DNA of 25,311 bases from Nitrososphaeraceae archaeon (GTDB lineage Archaea > Thermoproteota > Nitrososphaeria > Nitrososphaerales > Nitrososphaeraceae): assembly GCA_029240395.1 (NCBI GenBank), contig JAREAJ010000003.1, positions 1 through 25,311 of the forward strand, written 5' to 3'. Shown here piece after piece: positions 7,041 to 15,686 of this stretch. The notes beneath the pieces are model-generated. The model had not been told where the DNA came from. It ran no database searches and was given only the letters and a program-made list of their open reading frames with translations. Position 1 is the stretch's first letter, and every line of letters starts with the position of its first letter. The translations under genes were made by a program, and so were the position numbers.

Positions 7041-7850
7041 ATGGATTGGGGCCTTAAAAACCGATTGTCTAAGATAATAAGCCCTAAAGACAACCGGGGA
7101 GTTATGCTAGCGGTTGACCACGGTTACTTCCTTGGACCTACTGATGGGCTTCAAACACCTAGGACAACGATTAGACCACTTTTGCCTTATGCTGATTCCT
7201 TAATGCTAACGAGAGGGGTTCTGAGGACTTCGGTGAACCCTGATGTGAATATCCCCATAGTTTTGAGGGTTTCAGGAGGAACAAGCATTGTTGGAGATGA
7301 CCTATCTAACGAAAGCTTAGTCACGTCTGTTGAGGAAGCAATAAGACTAAATGCCTCCTGTCTAGCGCTCTCAATCTTCGTAGGAAGCAAATACGAGCAC
7401 AAGACTCTTGTGAATCTCTCCAAGCTTGTAGATTTGGGAGAAAGATACGGAATCCCGATTCTTGCTGTAACTGCTGTAGGAAAGGAGATGAATAGGGACT
7501 CACGATATCTAGGGCTTGCATGCAGAATTGCTGCGGAAATTGGAGCTCATATCGTAAAAACGTACTATTGTCAGAATTTCGAAGAGGTGGTCGAGGGATG
7601 TCCGGTTCCCGTAATAATAGCAGGAGGAAAGAAGCTGCCTCGGGAGCTAGAAGCACTGCAATTGGCCTACAATGCTTTACGGGATGGAGCGGCAGGTGTA
7701 GACATGGGAAGAAACATCTGGCAATCAAGATTTCCCACGTCCATGATAAAGGCTGTGAGATCCATCGTTCATGGGAGCTCAAATCCGGAAGCGGCATTTG
7801 AAGAATTCATAAAGAGTAGCGAAATAGAGACGCATATAGAATCACGATAG
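7041..7850 (+). CDS. DhnA/LsrF-type class I aldolase-like protein
   Basis: This 269-residue (beta/alpha)8 protein belongs to the DeoC/LacD aldolase superfamily, COG1830-like group. It has AVDHG at residues 24-28, the Schiff-base lysine K173 in VKTYY, and phosphate-binding segments near IAGGKK and GVDMGRNIWQ. Known members include archaeal fructose-1,6-bisphosphate aldolase, 2-amino-3,7-dideoxy-heptulosonate synthase of the methanogen-type aromatic pathway, and the LsrF thiolase. Sequence alone does not separate these. It lies 49 bases after the MDR dehydrogenase, with a TATA-like element between them, so the two may be regulated together or separately. Confidence 0.85.
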   Translation: MDWGLKNRLSKIISPKDNRGVMLAVDHGYFLGPTDGLQTPRTTIRPLLPYADSLMLTRGVLRTSVNPDVNIPIVLRVSGGTSIVGDDLSNESLVTSVEEAIRLNASCLALSIFVGSKYEHKTLVNLSKLVDLGERYGIPILAVTAVGKEMNRDSRYLGLACRIAAEIGAHIVKTYYCQNFEEVVEGCPVPVIIAGGKKLPRELEALQLAYNALRDGAAGVDMGRNIWQSRFPTSMIKAVRSIVHGSSNPEAAFEEFIKSSEIETHIESR

Positions 7851-7874
7851 ATTTTGAGTGATTTAGACACAAAA

Positions 7875-7888
7875 TTTATTAGTTATAT
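7875..7888 (+). promoter_or_regulatory. TATA-like region of the ilv/leu cluster
   Basis: The AT-rich TTTATTAGTTATAT would place a transcript start between about 7903 and 7912, just before the short ORF beginning at 7918 and about 160 bases before ilvB. A second, weaker AT element near 8012-8019 could serve ilvB alone. Confidence 0.35.
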
Positions 7889-7917
7889 CCGTAAGACATC
7901 TCATTAGCAATAAGAGT

Positions 7918-8004
7918 ATGTCTACAAACATTTTTGGCATAATTAGATTATTTCCTGTTCGTCTTGTCTCCCTTAATATTGCAGATTTGGACTTGTTGCG
8001 ATAA
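7918..8004 (+). CDS. short ORF upstream of ilvB, candidate leader peptide
   Basis: A 28-codon ATG frame lies between a TATA-like region and ilvB. Twelve of its 28 residues are Ile, Leu or Val (4 I, 6 L, 2 V), clustered in NIFGIIRLF, VRLV and a terminal DLDLLR. It has no recognisable domain. Branched-chain-rich leaders control ilv and leu operons in bacteria, and if expressed this one would precede ilvB on the same transcript with 65 bases between. Attenuation of this kind is not established in archaea. Ile, Leu and Val are common residues, so the enrichment is modest. Confidence 0.25.
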   Translation: MSTNIFGIIRLFPVRLVSLNIADLDLLR

Positions 8005-8069
8005 TGTTGTAGTTAATTTGCAGTACGGGCAGCCTGTGGTTCAATTCAAAGTGGTGGTTTGCTGAAGAA

Positions 8070-9758
8070 TTGGAAATGATAGGTTCAGAAGCACTCGTAA
8101 GGGCATTAGAAGCAGAGGGAGTAGATTTCGTGTTCGGCCTGCCAGGAGGTGCCAACTTACCGATGTATGATGCTCTTGTGGACGCTAGTCTACGCCATAT
8201 CCTAGTTAGACATGAACAATCTGCTGCGCATATGGCTGATGGTTACGCCAGAATAAAAAGGAAGGCTGGAGTATGCTTCGCAACATCTGGACCGGGGGCG
8301 ACTAACCTAATAACTGGGATAGCGACAGCCTATGCAGATTCTTCACCAATGATTGCAGTTACTGGACAGGTGCCGCTCGCCATGATCGGGAAAGATGCGT
8401 TCCAGGAAACAGACATTATTGGCGTAGCTAACCCATGCACAAAGTATGCGTTTCAGCCTAGGGCCGCTGTTGAAATTCCGGAGACGGTAAAGAAGGCCTT
8501 TTATATTGCCGAAAGCGGTCGTCCTGGGCCAGTACTCATAGATATTCCGAAGGATGTTCAGCAAGCGCGCGAGAATATTCAATTTCCTGATCTCATAAAG
8601 GTGAGGGGGTACAATCCGATAATTGACGCGGATCTTTCCCAGCTTGAAAGAGCTGTCGAGACAATGATCAAAGCGGAGAGACCAATAATAATGGCAGGTG
8701 GTGGAGTAATTCTATCTGGTGCTTTTTCCGAGCTTCAGGCTATGGCTGAACTGTTAATGGCTCCTGTGGTTACTACTTTCAAGGGAAAGGGTTCATTCCC
8801 TGAAAACCATCCGTTAGCGATGGGGCCGATCGGAATGCACGGTCATCCGGAAGCGAATAAGATAATCATTGAGGCTGATTGTATTATAGCAGTTGGCGCT
8901 CGGTTTTCCGACAGGTCAGTCGGGAGGTTCGACGAGTTTGGCAAGGGTATGACCATAATTCATCTTGACGTGGACCCCGCGGAGATTGGCAAGAATAAGG
9001 CAGTGGATATCGCAGTTATAGGAGACGTAAAGGCATCTCTCCGGACGGCAGTTAAGATGCTTGCGAAGCACAAGGTTGTAGAAAAAACCAAAGATGACCC
9101 TTGGCTTAAACGGAGGAAAGAGCTAATAGACTATTATGCTGACACTATCAAAGACTATCCTAGGGAGTTAACGGCAAAAAAGGCATTGAAAAAGCTGAGG
9201 GAAATATTGCCATCTGATGCTATTGTAACTACAGAGGTAGGGCAATGTCAGATGTGGGCTTCTTTACATTTTGATGTAATATCACCGGGAACATTTTTTA
9301 GTTCCACAGGATTAGGAACCATGGGTTTTGGCTTCCCTGCATCAATAGGAGCGAAAGCTGCAAAAAGCCAGGCAACGGTGGTTGATATAGCAGGTGATGG
9401 ATCATTTAATATGACAGAGAACTCTCTTGCTGTATCTGTGCTGGAAAAGCTTCCTGTCATAGTATTTTTGATGAATAATTACATGCTGGGAATGGTCGCG
9501 CAATGGCAGAGAACCTTCTATAATAGAAGGTACATGGGAGTTCATCAAAATAGTTGTCCTGATTATGTTAAACTGGCAGAGGCATACGGAGCACAGGGGA
9601 TCAGAGCTGAATCTATGAATGATTTGGAAGGTGCCATAAAAAAAGCCTTGAAAAATGACGTGGCGACCGTAATTGATATTGCAATTGATCCTGAAGAGGA
9701 CGTTTATCCTTTCGTGGCTCCTGGAACAGGTCTGAAGGATATGATAACGGGAGCGTAA
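8070..9758 (+). CDS. ilvB: acetolactate synthase large subunit
   Basis: This TPP enzyme condenses two pyruvates to acetolactate, or pyruvate with 2-ketobutyrate, the first common step of valine, leucine and isoleucine synthesis. Visible landmarks are the FGLPGGANLPMYDAL N-terminus, the catalytic glutamate in RHEQSAAHMADGYAR, GPGATNLITGIA, the FAD-region RFSDR, and the TPP motif GDGSFNMTENSLAV...NN. At 562 residues it is full length. The start is TTG 8070, with ATG 8076 two codons on as an alternative. It overlaps nothing upstream and leads directly into ilvN 5 bases after its stop, so the two subunits are co-transcribed. Confidence 0.96.
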   Translation: MEMIGSEALVRALEAEGVDFVFGLPGGANLPMYDALVDASLRHILVRHEQSAAHMADGYARIKRKAGVCFATSGPGATNLITGIATAYADSSPMIAVTGQVPLAMIGKDAFQETDIIGVANPCTKYAFQPRAAVEIPETVKKAFYIAESGRPGPVLIDIPKDVQQARENIQFPDLIKVRGYNPIIDADLSQLERAVETMIKAERPIIMAGGGVILSGAFSELQAMAELLMAPVVTTFKGKGSFPENHPLAMGPIGMHGHPEANKIIIEADCIIAVGARFSDRSVGRFDEFGKGMTIIHLDVDPAEIGKNKAVDIAVIGDVKASLRTAVKMLAKHKVVEKTKDDPWLKRRKELIDYYADTIKDYPRELTAKKALKKLREILPSDAIVTTEVGQCQMWASLHFDVISPGTFFSSTGLGTMGFGFPASIGAKAAKSQATVVDIAGDGSFNMTENSLAVSVLEKLPVIVFLMNNYMLGMVAQWQRTFYNRRYMGVHQNSCPDYVKLAEAYGAQGIRAESMNDLEGAIKKALKNDVATVIDIAIDPEEDVYPFVAPGTGLKDMITGA

Positions 9759-9763
9759 CTTTA

Positions 9764-10297
9764 TTGGCTGGATTATTGAAAACGGCCGACACCCTCTCGC
9801 AAGATGATGCTGAGTCGTGGCATATTGTGGCCGCTCTGGTTGAGAACAAGCCGGGAGTTTTGTTCCGAGTGACCAATCTGTTTCGAGCAAGAAGCTTTAA
9901 CATCGAAAGTATTACTGTGGGTTCTACGGAGCAAGTCGATCTCTCTCGTATGACCATCACTACCAAAACCGATGAAAGGACATTAGATCAGCTGGTAAAA
10001 CAACTTAGGAAACTAATAGACGTAGTGGAGGTAAGGGTCTTGGATTCTTCGAAGACAGTTTATAGAGAACTTGCGCTAATAAAAATGAAGGCAGAAGAGC
10101 CAACAAAAAGGATGCAAATCACAACCTATGCTTCAGTATTTCGAGCAAATATCCTAGATATAGATAAAAATACCATTATGGTAGAAATCACAGGAACTCC
10201 TGATAAAATTGATGCCTTCAAAAACCTTGTCAGTTCCTTTGGAATTATACATCTAGCAAGAACGGGTGTTTCAGCACTCCCTCGAGGCGAGTACTGA
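9764..10297 (+). CDS. ilvN: acetolactate synthase small (regulatory) subunit
   Basis: This 177-residue regulatory subunit carries an N-terminal ACT domain (WHIVAALVENKPGVLFRVTNLF...RSFNIESITVG, residues about 25-65) and a C-terminal domain ending in a GVSALPRGEY tail typical of IlvN/IlvH. It normally confers valine feedback inhibition and stimulates IlvB. The start is TTG 9764, six bases after the ilvB stop codon begins its spacer. Its stop codon is immediately followed by the leuA ATG with no gap, which points to one polycistronic message. Confidence 0.95.
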   Translation: MAGLLKTADTLSQDDAESWHIVAALVENKPGVLFRVTNLFRARSFNIESITVGSTEQVDLSRMTITTKTDERTLDQLVKQLRKLIDVVEVRVLDSSKTVYRELALIKMKAEEPTKRMQITTYASVFRANILDIDKNTIMVEITGTPDKIDAFKNLVSSFGIIHLARTGVSALPRGEY

Positions 10298-11812
10298 ATG
10301 TCTGAAAATGGGAACAAGATACGAATTTTTGATACTACATTGAGGGACGGGGAACAATCACCTGGCGTGTCTATAACCCCGGAACAAAAGGTCCAGATAG
10401 CGATTAAATTAGACCAACTAGGTGTCGATGCCATAGAGGCCGGTTTTCCTATTGTTTCGCAAGGGGAAATCCAAGCAATTAAGTCAATAAAAAAAGCAGG
10501 GCTGAATGCGGAAATCTGTGGGTTGGCACGAGCACTTGTCCATGATATAGATACCGTGATAACTTGTGACCTCAACTATGTGCACACATTCATCGCTACG
10601 TCAGATATTCATATGCAGTATAAGCTGAAAATGTCTCCCGAACAAGTTATACAAAAAGCGGTTCAGGCAGTTGACTATGCAAAATCCCATGGTTTACAAG
10701 TTGAATTTTCGGCAGAGGATGCGACCAGGTCAGACATTGCTTTTCTGACCAAAGTATTTAGGGCAGTAGGAGAAGCAGGTGCAGATAGAATAGATATTCC
10801 CGATACAGTAGGTTACGCTACACCAGAATTCATTTCTTACCTGGTTAGAACCCTCAGAGAAAACATTTCAGTTCCCATAAGTTTGCATTGTCATAATGAC
10901 TTTGGACTGGCTGTTGCAAACTCTATTGCGGGGATAAATGCTGGCGCCACATGCGCCCATGTAACAGTAAATGGTCTGGGGGAGCGAGCAGGCAACGCTT
11001 CGCTTGAGGAATTTGTGATGGCGCTTCAATGCTTGTACAAGAAGGAGCATAATATTCATACAAAATTACTCTATGAGACTTCCAAGTCTGTTTCCAATAT
11101 TATGGGAATGGCTGTCCAGGCTAATAAGGCCATAATTGGTGAGAACGCTTTTGGGCACGAATCAGGAATCCACACACACGGGGTACTAAGTAATCCCTTG
11201 ACCTATGAGCCAATAGACCCTGAGATGGTCGGAAGAAAGCGGTGGCTTCAGGCTGGAAAACATGCTGGTTCACATGGCATACGGGCTATGCTTGGGGATT
11301 TTGGAATAGAATGCACAGATATCCAGCTGCACAAAATTGTTGAAAGGCAAAAGATTTTAGCCGATAAGGGCAAATCTATAAGCACATCGGAGCTACTCTC
11401 AATAGCTGGCGAAGTAGTACAGAACAGCAAGTTCGAAGAAAAATTCAAGCTTTATGATTTCCATATAGTCACGGGAATGAATCTGATTCCTACAGCGGTA
11501 ATCAGATTGAATACAAATGGAAAAGACTTGATAGCATCCGACACGGGGGTTGGACCTGTCGATGCCGCCCTTAAGGCCATACAAAAAGTTGCCTCTGAGA
11601 TTGCGAATGTTAAGATCCGTGAGTACAAACTCGATTCCATTACCGGAGGATCCGATGCACTGGCAGAAGTATCCGTAAAGGTCGAAGATAAAGACGGAAA
11701 TGTCGTCTCTGCTCGCAAAGCTGGCGAAGATGTAGTTGTGGCATCTGTACAAGCAGTGATTGATGCGATAAACAAGGTAATGCTAAGAAAAGTTCTGTAT
11801 CCAAAAAACTAA
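10298..11812 (+). CDS. leuA: 2-isopropylmalate synthase
   Basis: This enzyme condenses acetyl-CoA with 2-ketoisovalerate, the first committed leucine step. The 504-residue protein has the HMGL-like barrel with FDTTLRDGEQSPGVS (residues 10-24), SLHCHNDFG, and NGLGERAGNASLEE. A LeuA dimer/regulatory domain follows, from about residue 370 (FHIVTGMNLIPTAVIRL) to the end. The C-terminal domain and the ilv/leu context favour isopropylmalate synthase. Citramalate synthase and homocitrate synthase are paralogues that cannot be fully excluded by eye. It abuts ilvN with zero spacing. leuC and leuD are not in the window. Confidence 0.91.
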   Translation: MSENGNKIRIFDTTLRDGEQSPGVSITPEQKVQIAIKLDQLGVDAIEAGFPIVSQGEIQAIKSIKKAGLNAEICGLARALVHDIDTVITCDLNYVHTFIATSDIHMQYKLKMSPEQVIQKAVQAVDYAKSHGLQVEFSAEDATRSDIAFLTKVFRAVGEAGADRIDIPDTVGYATPEFISYLVRTLRENISVPISLHCHNDFGLAVANSIAGINAGATCAHVTVNGLGERAGNASLEEFVMALQCLYKKEHNIHTKLLYETSKSVSNIMGMAVQANKAIIGENAFGHESGIHTHGVLSNPLTYEPIDPEMVGRKRWLQAGKHAGSHGIRAMLGDFGIECTDIQLHKIVERQKILADKGKSISTSELLSIAGEVVQNSKFEEKFKLYDFHIVTGMNLIPTAVIRLNTNGKDLIASDTGVGPVDAALKAIQKVASEIANVKIREYKLDSITGGSDALAEVSVKVEDKDGNVVSARKAGEDVVVASVQAVIDAINKVMLRKVLYPKN

Positions 11813-11838
11813 AAGCGATCATTAGGAAGAGTCAAAGA

Positions 11839-12864
11839 TTGGTGAAATATACTATTTCACTGGTAAGCGGCGACGGAATAGGTCCTGAATTAGCAGACGC
11901 TGCAAACCTCTTACTTGAGACCATAAGTTCCCATTCCAAATCAAAATTTGACATAATACGCATAGATGCTGGAGATGGAACAAGAGCCAAATCCGGAAAA
12001 GCGCTCCCTGATCATTCGCTAGACGCAATTAAACAATCCGATGCCTGTTTGAAGGCACCTGTCGGTGAAAGCGCTGCAGACGTCGTCTTGGTTCTTAGAC
12101 AAACAATGGATTTGTTTGCAAACGTTAGGCCAATCAAATCGTTCCCTAACCTTGAGGGACTGTCGGATACAATAGATATGGTAATTGTGAGGGAAAATAC
12201 AGAGGACCTATATTTGGGCTGGGAATTCGAGGCAGATGAAAATACTATAATTTCATTGAGACGCACATCGGAACGAGCATCTCGCAGGATAGCCGAATAT
12301 GCATTTCGACTATGCAATCAGCGGAATAATAAAAAAAGGGTTGTAGCAGTTCACAAGGCAAATGTTTTGCGACGAGCTGATGGCCTATTTGCTAGCACGT
12401 GCAGGATCGTGTCAAAAGATTTCCCTAACATCGAATTTACGGAGCAATATGTCGACGCCTGCGCCATGAATCTCATTCGTAATCCGGAAGACTACGACGT
12501 AATAGTGACTACGAATATGTTCGGTGATATTTTGTCTGATGAGGCAATTCAAGTTGCCGGCAGCATCGGCATGGGTCCAACATGTAACATCGGCGATGAT
12601 TTTGCGTTATTTGAGCCAGTCCACGGCGCAGCTTTCGACCTTGCGGGTAAGAATTCCGCTAATCCCTCATCGATACTTCTTTCTTGCAAGCTAATGCTTG
12701 AATGGCTTGGTGAAAAAAATAGTGACACAATACCAGTCCGAGAGGCGCAAAAGATAGAACGTGCCATAAGAAAACTATTAAAAAGAAACAAGAAAACAAT
12801 CGATATAGGAGGAAAATTGTCAACTTCCGAATTTACGGATTCGGTAATTCGTGAGATGTATTGA
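11839..12864 (+). CDS. leuB: 3-isopropylmalate dehydrogenase
   Basis: This member of the isocitrate/isopropylmalate dehydrogenase family (341 residues) follows leuA after 26 bases. It has SGDGIGPEL near the N-terminus and an LRQTMDLFANVRPIK substrate-arginine segment of the LeuB type. It also has VRENTEDLYLG, the lysine-containing AVHKANVLRRADGLF, and DILSDEAIQVAGSIGMGPT. EPVHGAAFDLAGKNSANPSS forms the cofactor-adjacent loop. The LFANVRP signature matches LeuB better than isocitrate dehydrogenase, but homoisocitrate dehydrogenase of the lysine route is a possible second activity. The start is TTG 11839, with GTG 11842 as the next codon. Confidence 0.87.
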   Translation: MVKYTISLVSGDGIGPELADAANLLLETISSHSKSKFDIIRIDAGDGTRAKSGKALPDHSLDAIKQSDACLKAPVGESAADVVLVLRQTMDLFANVRPIKSFPNLEGLSDTIDMVIVRENTEDLYLGWEFEADENTIISLRRTSERASRRIAEYAFRLCNQRNNKKRVVAVHKANVLRRADGLFASTCRIVSKDFPNIEFTEQYVDACAMNLIRNPEDYDVIVTTNMFGDILSDEAIQVAGSIGMGPTCNIGDDFALFEPVHGAAFDLAGKNSANPSSILLSCKLMLEWLGEKNSDTIPVREAQKIERAIRKLLKRNKKTIDIGGKLSTSEFTDSVIREMY

Positions 12865-12866
12865 AT

Positions 12867-12876
12867 CTCAATTGAG
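12867..12876. repeat. palindrome just after leuB
   Basis: CTCAATTGAG is a perfect 10-base palindrome that begins two bases after the leuB stop codon. It may be an operator or part of a termination or processing site, or chance. It is the first of two dyads in this gap. Confidence 0.3.
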
Positions 12877-12883
12877 GATACGT

Positions 12884-12897
12884 TACCAGCGTTGGTA
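12884..12897. repeat. inverted repeat between leuB and ilvC
   Basis: TACCA and TGGTA flank a 4-base GCGT spacer. A 5-bp arm with a tetraloop could be a small RNA hairpin or a protein binding site. It lies 7 bases beyond the palindrome at 12867-12876. Confidence 0.3.
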
Positions 12898-13112
12898 GAC
12901 TATGTCGATAAGATTAGATGTTTACAATTATCAACTAGGGGTTAAAACAAGATCCCCAATCACGGTTTAACTTTGCAGAGAGGACTTCTTGATCTGAACG
13001 GTAGCAGCTCCCATGCTAAATAGTTGACCATCTTCGTGCCACGAACAAGAGTAAATCCATAAGGAGAGCTGTACTATAGGCTGATATAGGGCACATCTCG
13101 ATACAATACGAT

Positions 13113-14120
13113 ATGCAAGCGAAGAGATGGCTTGACAACGACGTGTCTATGGATGTGCTGAAAAGCCAGACAATAGCCGTAATTGGCTATGGAATTCAAG
13201 GCCGTGCACAGGCAACCAATATGAGGGATTCAGGACTTGATGTAATAGTGGGGCTGCGAAGAGAAGGAAACAGTTGGACCAAGGCAGAAAAAGAAGGCCA
13301 CAAGGTTGCAGAAATCGGGCCAGCTTCAAAACAGGCTAGTATTATCCACATTTTGGTCCCAGATATGGAGCAATCAGAAACCTACAGAAAACACATTGCT
13401 ATGCATTTAAGCGAAGGCAAGGCTCTCAGCTTTTCTCACGGAGCAGCAATACATTGGAAATGGATACAACCCCCAGACAATGTTGACGTAATAATGGTAG
13501 CTCCAAAAGGACCAGGCCAGAGAGTTCGGGAACTCTACCAGGACGGTTTTGGCACGCCGTCACTTGTTGCCGTTCACCAAGACTCATCCCATCACGCATT
13601 GAAGAAAGTCTTGGCTCTCGCCAAGTCGATAGGAAGTACGCGACCAGGAGTGATTCAAACGACATTCAAGGAGGAAGTCGAAACCGATTGGTTTGGTGAA
13701 CAGGTGGATCTGTGCGGCGGTGCTCATTCGCTAATCCTGGCCGCGTTTGAAACTTTGGTTGAATCAGGATATCAACCTGAAGTAGCATATTTTGAGTGTG
13801 TGCATGAGTTAAAACTCATAGTTGATCTTATTCAACGATATGGGATAACGGGGATGTATAATCGGGTTAGCGAAACTGCTAGGTACGGTGGACTAAGTAG
13901 AGGGCCGCGAATAGTTAATAGAATTGCCAAAGAAAATATGAAAGAGGTCCTAAAGGACATCCAGTCTGGTCAGTTCGCCGAGGAGTGGTTAAGTACATAT
14001 GAGAAAGATGGAAAGAATTCCTTTAACAGGTTCATGAAAGATTTAGAAAATCACCAAGTAGAAAAAGTTGGCAAAGACTTGCGCGCCATGATGTGGCCGA
14101 CCTCCGCCGAAAAAGCGTAG
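13113..14120 (+). CDS. ilvC: ketol-acid reductoisomerase (class I)
   Basis: This enzyme isomerises and reduces acetolactate to 2,3-dihydroxy-isovalerate, the second step of valine and leucine synthesis. The 335 residues match short class I KARI. There is an N-terminal Rossmann domain (VIGYGIQGRAQATNM), a cofactor loop GLRREGNSW with basic residues suggesting NADPH, and HGAAIHW. The metal motif is KEEVETDWFGEQVDLCGG, with a second glutamate pair in YFECVHELKLIVDL. It is separated from leuB by 248 bases, so it probably has its own promoter: a TATA-like GATATAG at 13083-13089 lies 24-30 bases before the ATG. ilvD (dihydroxyacid dehydratase) is not nearby. Confidence 0.95.
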   Translation: MQAKRWLDNDVSMDVLKSQTIAVIGYGIQGRAQATNMRDSGLDVIVGLRREGNSWTKAEKEGHKVAEIGPASKQASIIHILVPDMEQSETYRKHIAMHLSEGKALSFSHGAAIHWKWIQPPDNVDVIMVAPKGPGQRVRELYQDGFGTPSLVAVHQDSSHHALKKVLALAKSIGSTRPGVIQTTFKEEVETDWFGEQVDLCGGAHSLILAAFETLVESGYQPEVAYFECVHELKLIVDLIQRYGITGMYNRVSETARYGGLSRGPRIVNRIAKENMKEVLKDIQSGQFAEEWLSTYEKDGKNSFNRFMKDLENHQVEKVGKDLRAMMWPTSAEKA

Positions 14121-14124
14121 ATAA

Positions 14125-14562
14125 CTATGTGTTTTTGACCTTATTTACGTTCATGTTAATATGATCAATTATTGCGGATAATGATGTTCCTGGGCCAAAG
14201 TTTCCAGTGATTCCCTGCTCCTCCAGGATTCTCTTATCGTGTTCAGGTATAATGCCTCCGCCAACTATCAGTACGTTTTCCATTCCCCTCTCTTTTAATA
14301 GCCTGGCAACCTTTGGAAAAATTGTAAGATGGGCTCCATTTAACAGGCTCATAGCCACAACATCGACATCTTCGTCTACGGCTATTTTCGCAACTTGTTC
14401 GGGGGTACAAAACAGACCAGAGTAAATGACTTCAAACCCAGCATCCCTCAACGCTCTGCATATAACAAGCGCGCCCCTATCGTGGCCATCGAGCCCTAGC
14501 TTTGAAACCAATACCCTTATAGGCCTGTGGAAATTTTGTGGCTGTTCTTGTTGTGCAGACAT
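14125..14562 (-). CDS. mcmB: methylmalonyl-CoA mutase small subunit (B12-binding)
   Basis: This 145-residue protein is the stand-alone cobalamin-binding half of an archaeal split mutase. It has D25-G-H27-D-R-G30, where the histidine is the lower cobalt ligand, then the AMSLLNGAH loop and the VGGGIIPEHD segment that wrap the nucleotide tail. With the large subunit at 15683-17281 it interconverts succinyl-CoA and (R)-methylmalonyl-CoA. It is transcribed away from MeaB and the large subunit, sharing a 182-base divergent promoter region. A clear SD-like GGAGG (complement at 14571-14575) sits 8 bases before its ATG, unlike most genes here, so its mRNA probably has a leader. Confidence 0.94.
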   Translation of the reverse strand: MSAQQEQPQNFHRPIRVLVSKLGLDGHDRGALVICRALRDAGFEVIYSGLFCTPEQVAKIAVDEDVDVVAMSLLNGAHLTIFPKVARLLKERGMENVLIVGGGIIPEHDKRILEEQGITGNFGPGTSLSAIIDHINMNVNKVKNT

Positions 14563-14570
14563 GGGTATCT

Positions 14571-14575
14571 CCTCC
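14571..14575 (-). promoter_or_regulatory. Shine-Dalgarno site of the mutase small subunit
   Basis: GGAGG on the minus strand, 8 bases upstream of the start ATG (14560-14562). It fixes the start of the gene and stands out in a region where most starts look leaderless. Confidence 0.55.
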
Positions 14576-14744
14576 GTCGCCAGGGCTTAAAATGTTTTAT
14601 CAAATGCAAGTCATGTCATGCCCAAGATTCGCGTATAGAATCTTGGACTGCAGCTACAAACTTTATTTTTTTGCGAGCGTGTCTCTCATCATTACAAACC
14701 CACAAGTTAATAAGATCCAAACTAAAATTACGTTCACTTAATTA

Positions 14745-15686
14745 ATGCTATCCCATCAGACGTCTAGTATAGTGGAAGGCGTGCTACAGGCTGATAGAAG
14801 ATCGATATCTAGAGCTATTTCAATAGTTGATAATAATGAAAAGGAATGCCGCGATATTATACAAGCCATCTTTTCGAAAACTGGGAGAGCAAAAACTATC
14901 GGGCTAACCGGTTCTGCTGGGGCGGGGAAAAGTACCCTGATAGGCAAGCTTATACCCGAGCTTCACGGTATGGGATATACTGTTGCCGTTTTGGCAGTAG
15001 ACCCAACGAGCCCAATAACCGGCGGGGCAATCCTAGGGGACAGAGTAAGAATGCAGTCTGTAACGAGTGACGATAAAGTATTCATGAGGAGCATTGGATC
15101 TCGAGGTTCATTCGGGGGTATCTCACGGTCGCTTAGGAATATAGTAAGAGTGCTGGACGCAGCTGGGTATGACCTCATACTTATTGAAAGCGTAGGGGCA
15201 GGACAGGTCCAAACTGAGATCTCTCAAATAGTCGATGTTACCGCGGTTGTCTTTACTCCGTATACCGGCGACCATATTCAAAACGTCAAAGCTGGTTTAA
15301 CCGAAGTGGGGGACATATGTATAGTAAACAAGGCTGATTTGCAGGGAGCGGGGCCGCTATACCAATCCCTCCTTGAGTTTTTATCAGATTCTCAAAACAG
15401 ACCGCGCGTTTTGAAGGTTTCAGCAAAGGTTGGTAAAGGAGTCAAAGAAGTTGCTACGACTCTTGATGAGATAATAAGGCAAATGCGTTCTTCAAATCAA
15501 ACAGAGAATGAACGTAGGAAATTAGACTTTGAGCTAAGAGATATGATTTTAAATACGATTGAACAAAAGGTTTCTTCAATGTTGGACAACAACAATGACT
15601 ATCGCAAAGCCATTGATAGCCTCGCAAATAAAAAAACAGACCCATTTCAAGCGATGGATGAATTTATACGTACGATAACCTGGTGA
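14745..15686 (+). CDS. meaB: MeaB/ArgK-type GTPase, methylmalonyl-CoA mutase chaperone
   Basis: This G3E-type P-loop GTPase is known to protect and reactivate adenosylcobalamin-dependent methylmalonyl-CoA mutase. The 313-residue protein has Walker A GSAGAGKST (residues 56-64) and AVLAVDPTSP. GDRVRMQ, the switch region RGSFGGIS, ESVGAGQVQTE and the base-recognition NKAD complete the pattern. Older annotation as lysine/arginine/ornithine transport kinase is not supported. It lies directly before the mutase large subunit. Its TGA stop overlaps a GTG start codon of that gene by 4 bases (GTGA), which implies co-transcription and probably coupled translation. Confidence 0.95.
   Translation: MLSHQTSSIVEGVLQADRRSISRAISIVDNNEKECRDIIQAIFSKTGRAKTIGLTGSAGAGKSTLIGKLIPELHGMGYTVAVLAVDPTSPITGGAILGDRVRMQSVTSDDKVFMRSIGSRGSFGGISRSLRNIVRVLDAAGYDLILIESVGAGQVQTEISQIVDVTAVVFTPYTGDHIQNVKAGLTEVGDICIVNKADLQGAGPLYQSLLEFLSDSQNRPRVLKVSAKVGKGVKEVATTLDEIIRQMRSSNQTENERRKLDFELRDMILNTIEQKVSSMLDNNNDYRKAIDSLANKKTDPFQAMDEFIRTITW

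Noticed and set aside
7321..7797. 158-residue minus-strand frame inside the aldolase gene
   Set aside because: Proline- and leucine-rich shadow of a well-supported plus-strand gene; no domain and no start signals.
9402..9966. Two overlapping minus-strand frames over the ilvB-ilvN junction
   Set aside because: Composition is typical of antisense shadows and both real genes on the plus strand are complete.
11399..11775. Minus-strand frames under the leuA C-terminal domain
   Set aside because: The opposite strand encodes the LeuA regulatory domain; the shadows carry no recognisable features.
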